DNA of 12,618 nt from PSRF01 sp035457105 (GCA_035457105.1 DATIBX010000760.1:1-12618), one strand, 5' to 3'. Counted from the stretch's first letter, positions 1-8,036 are shown. The notes: a model not told the origin generated them from the letters alone. A program made the numbers and translations.

Positions 1-911
1 CTTCATGGGCCTACCAGGGCAGTCCAGGAGCTGGTGGCTTCATTAGTGGTGGTGGCCCGGCAAGCTTGGGCAACGTCTCTAATGGCCTGATGACCACGTC
101 CTTGGGCAGCGCTTTGAATGTCTTTCTGATGGGGGGCAACACGCTGGCTACCATTCGGGCAATGCAAACCGCTGGTGCGCTTAGAGCTCTCGCAGAGCCC
201 AACCTCATCGCGATGGACGGTCAGGTTGCCAGCTTCCTCGCTGGCGGCGAATTTCCAATTCCTGTAGTTCAGGGCGGTGGTGCCGGTGGCGGCACTTCGG
301 TAACCATTCAATTCAAGGAGTATGGTGTTCGCCTTAACTTCAAACCAACCATCATTGACGAAGACCACATTAGACTCGAACTGGAGCCTGAAGTCTCAAC
401 CATTGATTTCGCGAATGGTGTCAGATTCGAAGGCTTTGTGATCCCAGCCCTCCGCACGCGACGAGCGCGCACAGGTGTTGAGCTTCGTGACGGCCAGAGT
501 TTCGCGTTGGCAGGTTTACTCGACAATAGCGAAAACCGCTCGCTATCCAAGATACCGGTCTTGGGCGACATCCCACTTCTTGGTAATCTCTTCAAGTCCA
601 CTCAGTACCAAAAGCAAGAGACAGAATTAGTGTTCATCGTTACGGCGGATTTGGTGAAGCCAGTTAACCGCGATGACCTCCCAACTTTGCGTGGTATAGA
701 TGGGCTGAAGAATGGCTCTCCGCTCGGAATGGAGCCGAAAGGCAATGGAATTTCGGGAGCAAGTGGCTTCTCAACTGGCCCCGAAACAACGACTCCGACT
801 CCAGCCGAGGCACCAAAGAAAACCACCGCACCTGTGCAAGGTGAGGGTGTTGCTGTAAAAACTGACGAAAAGAAATCGGTCCCGACAGCTGCGGCCAAAC
901 TCAATCCCTAA
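1..911 (+). CDS. rcpA: RcpA/CpaC-type outer-membrane secretin, C-terminal part (5' truncated by window edge)
   Basis: This is the C-terminal half or so of the outer-membrane channel of a Tad/Flp pilus machine. The reading frame is open from base 3 to the TAA at 909-911 and continues beyond the left edge, so the true start is not visible; the TTG at 66 is internal. The visible protein opens with a Gly-rich stretch and then shows the secretin core: ALAEPNLIAMDGQVASFLAG, the GGEFPIPV segment, EYGVRLNFKPTI, an LELEPEVS strand, and the C-terminal signature around LAGLLDN...IPVLGDIPLLGNLF followed by ETELVFIVTADLVKP. These are typical of the secretin domain in RcpA/CpaC. The last ~70 residues are rich in Thr, Pro, Ala and Lys and look disordered. 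The next gene begins 125 nt downstream, past a hairpin. The Tad genes that follow make a pilus secretin more likely than a type II secretion GspD, which has the same fold. Confidence 0.93.
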   Translation, partial: SWAYQGSPGAGGFISGGGPASLGNVSNGLMTTSLGSALNVFLMGGNTLATIRAMQTAGALRALAEPNLIAMDGQVASFLAGGEFPIPVVQGGGAGGGTSVTIQFKEYGVRLNFKPTIIDEDHIRLELEPEVSTIDFANGVRFEGFVIPALRTRRARTGVELRDGQSFALAGLLDNSENRSLSKIPVLGDIPLLGNLFKSTQYQKQETELVFIVTADLVKPVNRDDLPTLRGIDGLKNGSPLGMEPKGNGISGASGFSTGPETTTPTPAEAPKKTTAPVQGEGVAVKTDEKKSVPTAAAKLNP

Positions 912-951
912 CCGTTTCTCACGGAAATGTAGGGTGGGTTTGGAAAAAAGA

Positions 952-985
952 AGGTGGTCATCAATCTAATCTTTGATGACCACCT
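952..985. terminator. Perfect 13-bp inverted repeat between rcpA and tadG (attenuator, mRNA-end hairpin or minus-strand terminator)
   Basis: AGGTGGTCATCAA at 952-964 is exactly complementary to TTGATGACCACCT at 973-985, with an 8-nt loop. It lies 40 nt after the rcpA stop and about 50 nt before the next start. On the + strand no T-run follows the stem, so it does not look like a full intrinsic terminator in the direction of the genes. On the minus strand the stem is followed by TCTTTTTTCC, which is the classic arrangement, although no minus-strand gene is seen to the right. It may partly terminate transcription or protect the 3' end of the secretin mRNA, setting a different dosage for the genes on either side. 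The structure is seen directly; its role is inferred. Confidence 0.6.
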
Positions 986-1024
986 CATTGACAAAAGCGA
1001 AAACCGATTTTGTGATTCGTGTTA

Positions 1025-1030
1025 AAGGAG
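1025..1030 (+). promoter_or_regulatory. Ribosome binding site that sets the tadG start
   Basis: AAGGAG lies 6 nt before the ATG at 1037. An in-frame GTG at 1019 would put this Shine-Dalgarno sequence inside the coding region and has no good site of its own, so the ATG is preferred. Confidence 0.8.
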
Positions 1031-1036
1031 TTTCTA

Positions 1037-2344
1037 ATGCGACCAAAACACCAATCCAGAAGTTTAGATAGAAAATCCGAGCGCGGGAATGTGTTGGCCT
1101 ATACCGTTCTTTCTGCGCTTTTCCTCTTCCTGGCAGTTGGCCTCGGCGTTGACCTTAGCCACTTCTATCTCGCGAAGACCGAGTTGCAAAACAGTGCTGA
1201 CGCCGCCGCACTCGCGGGCGCATCTGCGCTAACGCTACCCGACGACCAAAAAATCACTACCGCCGTAAATCGTGCAATCAACACGATGAATCTTAACAAG
1301 TACAACTTCGACAATCGCACGTATGCCGCGGTAATGGACACGACGGCCCAACGAGCTCTGGTCTCGTTCGCGATTAACCTTGATGGCCCATATATCAGCG
1401 AAGCGGACGCCGTCGCCGATCCTCGCGACATCCGTTTCGTGCGTGTGTTCACTCCATCTGTTCCGGTGAGCGTGTTTTTCGCTTCCCCTTTGCTGGGAAG
1501 TTCGCGCAATCTTGATGCGAAAGCAGTTGCTGGATTGTCGATACCAGGAAATGTTCGATTCTGCCCCGCACCTCTCTCGGCAGTTCAGTGTGACCCAGCT
1601 GACGCGGCCTGCGCATTTGCAACAGAATTCCAGGGAACTTGCCCGACTGCGGGGATTCAGAGTTATCCCGACCCCGATCACCCGGGACAAACTATAACTT
1701 GCGATCCTACAAAACAGTTTTGTCGAGGATGCAAGTACACGATCAGGTATTCCGGAGGCAATGGTCCATCCCCGGGTAACTATGACGGTCTGGATTGCGG
1801 AGGTCTGCTTCGAGACAATCTGGCTGCATACAACGACTGCAGATGCGGGAATTTGACCGAAGGCGATAATGTTTCAATCGATACAAAAACCGGCGTAAAT
1901 GCTGGCCCAGTAGCTGGCGGCCTGAACGTCCGCTTCGACATTTACGGAAATGGCCTCAAACAGCGCGATTGGGAGAGCATGCCCCCTGACACAAACATCT
2001 ATCAGGGCACTTCCACCACCTCGCAGGGTGTCACAACGTGGACCGGGTTGAGCTACGCTGATTACCAGGCGGGAACGCCTACAGCTCCACCGACGTCAGG
2101 TGCAACGGGCGTTGCCAACCGTCGCGTCCTGGTTATCCCAATCATCAATAACACTGAATTTACCAATGGGAAGACAACCGTGAAGATCGCTTCACTCGGA
2201 GCCTTCTTTATGCAGAGTCAGGCAGACAACAACAATGGGACAGTTCGTGTTGAATATGTTGGACCTAATGTAAACGGCATTGTCGGCGGAGACCCAACTG
2301 GTGGCGTGGCGACCAATGTAGTAACGCCGGTCCTGTACAAGTAA
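1037..2344 (+). CDS. tadG: TadG-like pilus assembly protein with cysteine-rich region
   Basis: A 435-residue protein with a short basic cytoplasmic N-terminus and one hydrophobic segment at about residues 18-38, followed by VDLSHFYLAKTELQNSADAA and ALAGASAL. This is the N-terminal signature of the Tad/TadG-like family: a single-pass inner-membrane protein with its bulk in the periplasm. Residues 176-270 contain ten cysteines (176, 185, 192, 202, 222, 229, 232, 254, 268, 270), followed by a section with DTKTGVNAGPVAGGLNVRFD. That second region resembles TadG-related proteins I recall from Acidobacteriota. No von Willebrand A domain is obvious, unlike in some longer TadG proteins. An even number of cysteines in an exported domain suggests disulphides, though metal binding is possible. 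The tadE gene follows after 14 nt. The family call is fairly sure from the N-terminus and context; the role of the C-terminal region is unknown. Confidence 0.82.
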   Translation: MRPKHQSRSLDRKSERGNVLAYTVLSALFLFLAVGLGVDLSHFYLAKTELQNSADAAALAGASALTLPDDQKITTAVNRAINTMNLNKYNFDNRTYAAVMDTTAQRALVSFAINLDGPYISEADAVADPRDIRFVRVFTPSVPVSVFFASPLLGSSRNLDAKAVAGLSIPGNVRFCPAPLSAVQCDPADAACAFATEFQGTCPTAGIQSYPDPDHPGQTITCDPTKQFCRGCKYTIRYSGGNGPSPGNYDGLDCGGLLRDNLAAYNDCRCGNLTEGDNVSIDTKTGVNAGPVAGGLNVRFDIYGNGLKQRDWESMPPDTNIYQGTSTTSQGVTTWTGLSYADYQAGTPTAPPTSGATGVANRRVLVIPIINNTEFTNGKTTVKIASLGAFFMQSQADNNNGTVRVEYVGPNVNGIVGGDPTGGVATNVVTPVLYK

Positions 2345-2358
2345 ACGAGGGCACTACC

Positions 2359-2874
2359 ATGCGCTGGATGAGAAATCTTTTAAGGTCAGATGACGGTGGG
2401 GCACTGGCGGAGTTGGCCATTCTTGTGCCCTTCCTGGTGGTGATGCTGGCAGCGGTGTCTGAGCTTGGTCGATATTTTCAAGCTTATAACACCGTTGCGA
2501 AAGCCACGCGCACGGCCTCGCGGTATCTCTCAAATCACCAGGTTAATAACCAGGAAAGTGCTCGGGCTGTAAACCTGGTGGTTTGCGGAAAACTAACATG
2601 TGGCGTCTCAGACAAACCGCTCGCAAAGAATTTCACATCGGGCAACGTCTGCCTCGAAACTATCGGATCCCCAAAGGTGACCAGCGTCATAGTCCGGGTC
2701 GTTAGGACCGCTGGTGATTGCGGTTCAGTCAACCCGGCGATTGGTGGTACAGCGAATGCCGCTCCATATGTTTATCAGCCCACCTTTAACATTGGTGCGC
2801 TATTGCAGGTTCCATCTTTCACCCTGGCCTTACCAATCGCTCCACGGACGCAAATGTATTACATGCTTGATTAG
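2359..2874 (+). CDS. tadE: TadE-like pseudopilin (first copy)
   Basis: A 171-residue TadE-family minor pseudopilin of the Tad pilus. The N-terminus has a charged leader and then GGALAELAILVPFLVVMLAA, followed by SELGRYFQAYNTVAKATRTA, which fits the TadE domain. Cleavage after Gly13 would put Glu18 at position +5 and would match the prepilin peptidase rule (G, four residues, E). The membrane segment spans about residues 15-35 and the rest should be periplasmic, with cysteines at 76, 81, 98 and 121. GAGGG at 2347-2351 lies 7 nt before the ATG. The gene sits 14 nt after tadG and 18 nt before a second TadE-like gene. TadE and TadF proteins are hard to tell apart by sequence, so this could be the TadF-equivalent partner. 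Confidence 0.87.
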   Translation: MRWMRNLLRSDDGGALAELAILVPFLVVMLAAVSELGRYFQAYNTVAKATRTASRYLSNHQVNNQESARAVNLVVCGKLTCGVSDKPLAKNFTSGNVCLETIGSPKVTSVIVRVVRTAGDCGSVNPAIGGTANAAPYVYQPTFNIGALLQVPSFTLALPIAPRTQMYYMLD

Positions 2875-2892
2875 TCGTTTATAGAAAGAACC

Positions 2893-3414
2893 ATGACGAT
2901 GAAGAAGCTTAAAGGACAAAGCGGAACAACTATGGCGGAGTTTGCCATTGTCGCTGGTGTCTTTTTCATGATCGTATTCGGAATCATAGAGTTTGGTCGT
3001 TTGTTATACACGCATAACGCCTTGACTGATGCTGCTCGTCGCGGAGCACGCTACGCGGCCTTGCACCATGAGGCTGACATCGCGTGCGTCAAAAACGTCG
3101 TGGTTTACGGCGAAACTCATGTCGACATGACCTCATTGACCACGTGTCCTGCTGTCGCCGGAGCTACACCTCTTATCAGTCGATTAGCTACCACAAATGT
3201 CGTGGTTACTTATGAAGGTGCGGATGCGGACAACAATCCAGCTACGCCACCAACGGATTACGGAATGAATCTGGGAACGGTGACCGTCTCGATTACGGGT
3301 TATTCATACAATCTCAACATTCCATTCTTTCACCAGACTCTGACGATGCCTACGTACACGACAACATTGACGGCAGAAGCCGCTGGAGAGAAACCAGACG
3401 ATATTACGCCTTAA
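2893..3414 (+). CDS. tadE: TadE-like pseudopilin (second copy)
   Basis: A 173-residue TadE-family pseudopilin and the closer of the two to the textbook pattern: a short basic leader (KKLKGQSG), then TTMAEFAIVAGVFFMIVFGI, EFGRLLYTHNALTDAARRGA and RYAA. Cleavage after Gly11 puts Glu16 at +5. Two cysteines (65 and 85) lie in the periplasmic part. The tail is rich in Thr and beta-forming residues. The Shine-Dalgarno sequence is weak (AGAAAGAA before the ATG at 2893) and an in-frame ATG at 2899 is an alternative start; the choice does not affect the predicted mature protein. The gene lies 18 nt after the first copy and 36 nt before tadZ. The two copies are similar in plan but clearly divergent, so they probably work as a non-identical pair, like TadE and TadF. 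Confidence 0.9.
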   Translation: MTMKKLKGQSGTTMAEFAIVAGVFFMIVFGIIEFGRLLYTHNALTDAARRGARYAALHHEADIACVKNVVVYGETHVDMTSLTTCPAVAGATPLISRLATTNVVVTYEGADADNNPATPPTDYGMNLGTVTVSITGYSYNLNIPFFHQTLTMPTYTTTLTAEAAGEKPDDITP

Positions 3415-3450
3415 TTTTTCAAAGGACTCAGGGAAGGTAGTAATCATTAA

Positions 3451-4704
3451 ATGAAGCGAAATCTAACATTCATTGTGCTTGCAAAGGATCCTGGCGATTC
3501 GAAAGAGATCGGTCGTGCTCTTTCAGCGCATCCTGGAACAAGCCTACTAACCATCAGTGATGATGCGGAACAGGTCTTTACTGAAACGCGAAGATTGCGG
3601 CCGTCTGCCGTGGTAATCAATTTGGCCCACCTGGGAGAGCCCGCCTTGAAACTGGTCCAGCGGATCGTTGTCGAATGTCCAACTACTGCTGTTATCTGCG
3701 CCTCTCGAGAGTCGTCACCAGATCTGATCCTTCGCAGTATGCGTGCAGGCGCCCGCGATTTCATCAGACTTCCAATAAATGAAGACGAGCTGACTACCGT
3801 CATCGATCGAACTGCTGAATTCGCGACTGAGCACTCCGATGACGAGCCGAAAAAGCGCGGGCAAGCGATTGCTGTCTTCTCTAGCAAGGGTGGCTGTGGT
3901 ACCTCATTAGTAGCCACTAATCTCGCCATGACGCAGAAGAATCCGACGGTCCTGGTTGATCTTAACCTTCAATCAGGCGACCTGGAATTACTGCTGGGGC
4001 TCAAACCAAAATTTTCTCTTGCCGATGTTGTGGATAATCGAGAGCGACTCGACGACGCATTGTTGGCCAGTTACATAACTCCCTACTCCAAGACTCTATC
4101 TTTGCTCGCCGCCCCAACAAAGGCTGAGAGCGCTGAAGACATTGAGCCTAAACATATCTATGAAGTTATCGAACTGTTGCGGCAGAGATACGACAACGTC
4201 GTCATTGACACTCCGCATAGCTTTGATTCGGTGACGATTTCTGCACTCGACCATGCTGATCAAATTCTGGTCGTGCTAACCCTTGAAATTCATGCGATTC
4301 GCAGTACCCGACGGGCCTTAGAAATCTTCGATCGTCTCGGCTACCCACGCAAGAAGGTGCGGCTCGTAGTTAATCGCTGGAGCAAACACATCGATTTGGA
4401 CCAAAAGCAAGTTGAAGACTTTCTCGGAGAGCGCGTAATCGCATTTATCCAGAGCGACTACCGGGCCGCCGTGAACTCAATCAACCTTGGTCAGCCCCTC
4501 ATCGAATCGGCGCCCAACTCGATAGTGACAACAGACCTCTATAGCCTGGCGAGCAAGGTGTTTGATGGAAATTCTGACTTCGCTGCACCTTCACCGGGCG
4601 GCAGGCGAGCGTTCAATTCATTCTTCCGAAAGAGCGTGACAAATGGCCAGGACATTAGCCTGACCGCCGCTTTAGAACGAGCCAATTTGGGAGAGGCACA
4701 ATAA
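3451..4704 (+). CDS. tadZ: TadZ/CpaE localisation ATPase (pseudo-receiver plus MinD/ParA-like domain)
   Basis: A 417-residue protein that in characterised systems places the Tad machine in the cell. Residues 1 to ~125 form a receiver-like domain in which the usual phosphoacceptor Asp appears to be Asn57 (AVVINLAHLG), so phosphorylation is unlikely. Residues ~137-390 are a MinD/ParA-like ATPase domain: a P-loop at 144-152 (SSKGGCGTS), a VLVDLNLQSGD motif with Asp170, and a Walker B region NVVIDTP with Asp253. The P-loop keeps the ParA-type signature Lys146 but has Thr at 151, where the nucleotide-binding Lys normally sits. Atypical P-loops are known in the TadZ/CpaE family, so this does not argue against the call. 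An in-frame TAA immediately precedes the ATG, which fixes the upstream limit. AAGG at 3434-3437 is 13 nt away, so the ribosome site is poor. tadA follows after 41 nt. Confidence 0.92.
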   Translation: MKRNLTFIVLAKDPGDSKEIGRALSAHPGTSLLTISDDAEQVFTETRRLRPSAVVINLAHLGEPALKLVQRIVVECPTTAVICASRESSPDLILRSMRAGARDFIRLPINEDELTTVIDRTAEFATEHSDDEPKKRGQAIAVFSSKGGCGTSLVATNLAMTQKNPTVLVDLNLQSGDLELLLGLKPKFSLADVVDNRERLDDALLASYITPYSKTLSLLAAPTKAESAEDIEPKHIYEVIELLRQRYDNVVIDTPHSFDSVTISALDHADQILVVLTLEIHAIRSTRRALEIFDRLGYPRKKVRLVVNRWSKHIDLDQKQVEDFLGERVIAFIQSDYRAAVNSINLGQPLIESAPNSIVTTDLYSLASKVFDGNSDFAAPSPGGRRAFNSFFRKSVTNGQDISLTAALERANLGEAQ

Positions 4705-4745
4705 TAAGTCGATCTAAACAGCAAACAAGTTAGGTACATAAAGTT

Positions 4746-6080
4746 ATGGCACTAAGAGAACGACTAGTTAGAGACAGTGGCGCTGCCGCAGCTTTGGCGG
4801 ATGACGCTATTAGCAATCAACAAGGATTTCAAGATATGAAGTCCCGTCTCCACCGGATGCTTATTAACCGGATGGACCTGACGAAATTGGGACAACTTGA
4901 GGCCGATCAAGTTCACGAGGAAGTCGCGAGGCTGGCCTCGAGCTTGCTGGCCCAGGAGGATACTCCCCTTTCATCAGTGGAAAGGGAGCGTCTAATCCAT
5001 GAGGTCAGACATGAATTATTTGGACTTGGTCCCCTTGAGCAGCTGCTCGCTGACACTTCGATCTCTGACATCCTGGTCAACTCTCCCTACAACATCTACA
5101 TCGAGCGTGGCGGCAAGTTGGAACGAACAAACATCGAGTTCAAAGACAACGAGCACTTGATGAGGGTGATAGAGCGTATTGTCTCATCCGTTGGCAGGCG
5201 CATCGATGAATCGTCCCCAATGGTTGATGCTCGTCTGAAAGACGGCTCGCGCGTCAATGCGATCATTCCCCCGCTTTCACTCGATGGTCCCGTTCTCTCA
5301 ATCCGGCGGTTCGGCGCCGAGCCGTTACGAATGAATCGCTTGCTTGAAAAACAGGCTTTGACCCCTGACATGGCCTCCATGTTTGAAATGTGTGTCAACG
5401 CGAAGTTGAACGTTCTGATTTCTGGTGGTACAGGCGCAGGTAAAACGACCCTGTTAAATGCTCTATCAGCATATATCCCGGCGGATGAACGCATCGTCAC
5501 AATTGAAGATTCGGCAGAACTCCAGATGCAACAACCACACGTTGTTCGCCTGGAAACCCGCCCACCCAACATTGAGGGTAAGGGTGAGGTTAGTCAGCGC
5601 GACCTCGTTAAGAACGCATTGCGCATGCGACCGGACCGCATTGTGATCGGCGAGGTTCGTGGCGGTGAAGCCATCGATATGTTGCAGGCCATGAATACTG
5701 GTCACGATGGGTCACTGACAACCGTCCACGCCAACACACCACGTGACGCGCTGGCAAGGCTGGAAACGATGATCCAGATGACTGGTATGCGTCTTTCTGA
5801 CAGGGCGATGAGACAGCAGATTGCCTCCGCTATCAATCTGGTAATTCAGGTTGCGCGTCTCACAGACGGCACTCGCAGAATCACTTCCATTTCGGAAATC
5901 ACCGGTATGGAAGGCGAAACCATCACGATGCAGGAAGTTTTCATTTTCGATCGGAAGGGCGTCGACAAAGATGGGAAGGTTCTCGGCCGATTCCGTCCAA
6001 CCGGCGTGCGGCCACGGTTTGCTGAACGACTCAAAGTCTACGGTATGCAACTACCCCGATCGTTCTTCGAGGAGATCTAA
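4746..6080 (+). CDS. tadA: TadA/CpaF secretion motor ATPase
   Basis: A 444-residue type II/IV secretion ATPase, close to the usual CpaF length. It should form the cytoplasmic hexamer that powers Flp pilus assembly. Residues 1 to ~85 are a helical N-terminal extension. An N-terminal domain follows (FGLGPLEQLLADTSISDILV at 92-111, IDESSPMVDARLKDGSRVNA at 153-172). The motor domain has Walker A GGTGAGKTT at 227-235, the Asp box EDSAEL at 254-259, Walker B RIVIGEVRGGEA at 298-309, and the His box GHDGSLTTVHAN at 319-330. All catalytic motifs look intact. The site before the ATG is weak (TTAGG, some distance away). tadB starts 3 nt after the stop, which suggests translational coupling between motor and platform. 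Confidence 0.97.
   Translation: MALRERLVRDSGAAAALADDAISNQQGFQDMKSRLHRMLINRMDLTKLGQLEADQVHEEVARLASSLLAQEDTPLSSVERERLIHEVRHELFGLGPLEQLLADTSISDILVNSPYNIYIERGGKLERTNIEFKDNEHLMRVIERIVSSVGRRIDESSPMVDARLKDGSRVNAIIPPLSLDGPVLSIRRFGAEPLRMNRLLEKQALTPDMASMFEMCVNAKLNVLISGGTGAGKTTLLNALSAYIPADERIVTIEDSAELQMQQPHVVRLETRPPNIEGKGEVSQRDLVKNALRMRPDRIVIGEVRGGEAIDMLQAMNTGHDGSLTTVHANTPRDALARLETMIQMTGMRLSDRAMRQQIASAINLVIQVARLTDGTRRITSISEITGMEGETITMQEVFIFDRKGVDKDGKVLGRFRPTGVRPRFAERLKVYGMQLPRSFFEEI
6069..6074 (+). promoter_or_regulatory. tadB ribosome binding site inside the end of tadA
   Basis: GAGGAG encodes part of the last residues of TadA and lies 9 nt before the tadB ATG at 6084. Ribosomes finishing tadA would be delivered to the tadB start, consistent with coupled translation. 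Confidence 0.7.
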
Positions 6081-6083
6081 GTA

Positions 6084-7052
6084 ATGTTACTGATTCCATT
6101 TTTCGTATTTCTGGCTTCGTTGTTCATGGTATATGCACTGTACCTGATCACGTCGCGAACTACTGACGCAAAGCGGCAATTGTTAAGAGAGCGCCTGGCC
6201 GATGCGATTCGCTCTTCCGCTCATTCTACAGATGCCGATGTCCAGCTTGCTCGCGAAGAGTTGATGAGCGAGATCCCGTGGCTTAATCGCGTGCTGCTCA
6301 AGATGCAGATGACGACTAAGCTCAAGCAGATGATCGATCAGGCCGATTCAAATATCACAGTGATGAGGCTAATCCTGTTCTCATTATCTGCAGGTGTGCT
6401 CGCGTTTCTGGCGGTTTCAATGGTCAGTGTGTCGCTGCCGTTAATGATCCTTTTCGGCTTAATTGCGACCTCAGTTCCGTTTATTCACATCAACATGAAG
6501 CGAAAGAAACGGCTGAAGAAGTTCTTGCAATTACTGCCGGATGCACTGGATCTGATGAGCCGCGGCTTATCGGCCGGCCATGCTTTTACAGAAGCGTTGC
6601 AAATGGTTGCGAGTGAAATGCCGGAACCAATTTCCATGGAGTTCCGCAAGACTTACGAAGAACAAAACCTGGGCCTTTCCCTCAAACTAGCCTTAGAGAA
6701 TCTTGTGCAAAGAGTTCCCTTGCTGGACCTCCGAATGTGCGTTACCGCAGTCATGATTCAACGAGAGACTGGCGGTAACCTTTCCGAGCTTCTCGAGAAG
6801 GTGGCCCACACGATTCGTGAGAGATTCCGCATCATGGAAGATTTAAAAACCATGACCCTGAGCTCACGGTGGTCAGCATGGCTGCTCTGTGCGCTACCAA
6901 TCTTCCTCGCTGTTTACGTGACCTTCATGAACCCCGGCTATATGGATGTAATGTGGCGAGATTCACGTGGGCATAAGCTGTTGGCGGTTGCAGGGCTCAT
7001 GCAGATCCTGGGCATGCTGATGGTACAGAAGATCATGAAGATTAGAATTTAG
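6084..7052 (+). CDS. tadB: TadB inner-membrane platform protein
   Basis: A 322-residue type II secretion F-domain protein and one of the two Tad platform subunits that couple the TadA motor to pilus assembly. It has an N-terminal membrane segment (about 3-22), a cytoplasmic stretch, a hydrophobic pair at about 92-136, the F-domain at about 147-275 (LPDALDLMSRGLSAGHAFTE, then ETGGNLSELLEKVAHTIRER), and C-terminal membrane segments at about 262-282 and 297-315. The GLSAGHAFTEAL and TGGNLSELL motifs are typical of TadB. The gene lies 3 nt after tadA and 42 nt before tadC. TadB and TadC are related; order and motif style support this assignment. Confidence 0.94.
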   Translation: MLLIPFFVFLASLFMVYALYLITSRTTDAKRQLLRERLADAIRSSAHSTDADVQLAREELMSEIPWLNRVLLKMQMTTKLKQMIDQADSNITVMRLILFSLSAGVLAFLAVSMVSVSLPLMILFGLIATSVPFIHINMKRKKRLKKFLQLLPDALDLMSRGLSAGHAFTEALQMVASEMPEPISMEFRKTYEEQNLGLSLKLALENLVQRVPLLDLRMCVTAVMIQRETGGNLSELLEKVAHTIRERFRIMEDLKTMTLSSRWSAWLLCALPIFLAVYVTFMNPGYMDVMWRDSRGHKLLAVAGLMQILGMLMVQKIMKIRI

Positions 7053-7094
7053 GCGACCATCGCTTGAGGAATGATTTCTTAAATAGGTGACACC

Positions 7095-8027
7095 ATGCTA
7101 ACCCTGATAGTGCTTTCAACATTTGTTTCTATCGCCTTAATTGTAATGGCGATCTACTGGATGCTATTTCGGCCCGTTAGCGCCACGGCGCAACGGCTCC
7201 ACGATTTGGATGATCCACGGAATGTCGGCCTGGCCCAGAGTATCGAGGCCAACACGATGGAGTCATTGGCAGCGCGTTTGGCTGAACCAATCAATCGTCT
7301 GGTGCCGCCATCAGCCGCCGATGCAAAAAAACTACACAAAGAGCTGATGCAAGCGGGTTATCGTTCACCCTCCGCTCCTGCAGTCTACCGCGTGGCGCAG
7401 TTAGGATTGATGCTGGGATTTCCGGCAGTGATCCTGGTGGCATGGTCCATGACAGCGCAACCGCTCACTGATGCATTGATGTATTCCCTCTTTGCCCTCG
7501 GCGTCGGCTTCCTGGTTCCTCGCTTTATCCTGAATCGACTCATCGCCAGTCGTAAGCTTCGGATAACCTGGGGACTCGCCGACGCGCTCGACCTCATGGT
7601 TATCACAATGGAGGCGGGCTTGGGCTTAAACGCCGCTATGCTTCGCGTTTGCGAGGAACTACAGTCTGTCCATCCTGACATAAGCAAAGAGTTTGAACTT
7701 GCAAACTTAGAGATTCGAGTCGGACGTGAGCGAAGTGAAGCATTGCGAAATCTGGCAGACCGAACCGGCGTTGAGGATCTGAATAGTTTGGTCGGCATGT
7801 TGATCCAGGCAGACCGCTTCGGTACCTCGATTGCACGGGCCGTCAGAGTCTACGCTGACAGTCTTCGTACCAAGCGCCGTCAACGAGCCGAACAAGCTGC
7901 ACAAAAGGCTGCATTCAAATTGCTGCTTCCACTTGGCGCACTTCTCTTTCCGACGATGTTTATCATCATTCTTGGACCAGCACTGCTCAACATTTCCGAT
8001 ATGTTGGGTGGCGGACTCGGTTTTTAG
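7095..8027 (+). CDS. tadC: TadC inner-membrane platform protein
   Basis: A 310-residue F-domain protein, the partner of TadB. It has an N-terminal membrane segment (about 2-24), a cytoplasmic region containing HKELMQAGYRSPSAPAVYRV (81-100), a hydrophobic pair at about 100-145, the F-domain at about 162-290 (ADALDLMVITMEAGLGLNAA, then LIQADRFGTSIARAVRVYAD and KRRQRAEQAAQKAAFKLLLP), and a last membrane segment at about 276-298. The EAGLGLNAA and RAEQAAQKAAFKLLLPL motifs are characteristic of TadC. TAGGTGA at 7084-7090 supplies the ribosome site. The TAG stop overlaps the Shine-Dalgarno sequence of the next gene. Confidence 0.95.
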   Translation: MLTLIVLSTFVSIALIVMAIYWMLFRPVSATAQRLHDLDDPRNVGLAQSIEANTMESLAARLAEPINRLVPPSAADAKKLHKELMQAGYRSPSAPAVYRVAQLGLMLGFPAVILVAWSMTAQPLTDALMYSLFALGVGFLVPRFILNRLIASRKLRITWGLADALDLMVITMEAGLGLNAAMLRVCEELQSVHPDISKEFELANLEIRVGRERSEALRNLADRTGVEDLNSLVGMLIQADRFGTSIARAVRVYADSLRTKRRQRAEQAAQKAAFKLLLPLGALLFPTMFIIILGPALLNISDMLGGGLGF

Positions 8028-8031
8028 GAGG
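8026..8031 (+). promoter_or_regulatory. Strong ribosome binding site overlapping the tadC stop
   Basis: A perfect AGGAGG shares two bases with the tadC TAG stop (8025-8027) and lies 5 nt before the ATG at 8037. It is one of the two best ribosome sites in the window and suggests high or coupled translation of the TPR gene. Confidence 0.8.
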
Positions 8032-8036
8032 ACCCC

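Noticed and set aside
1235..1690. Open frame on the minus strand (about 151 codons) opposite tadG
   Set aside because: No ribosome site or domain was recognised, and it overlaps the conserved TadG-like N-terminal half.
3447..3929. Open frame on the minus strand opposite the start of tadZ
   Set aside because: It is a shadow of the receiver-like domain and P-loop coding region, and its composition does not resemble a real protein.
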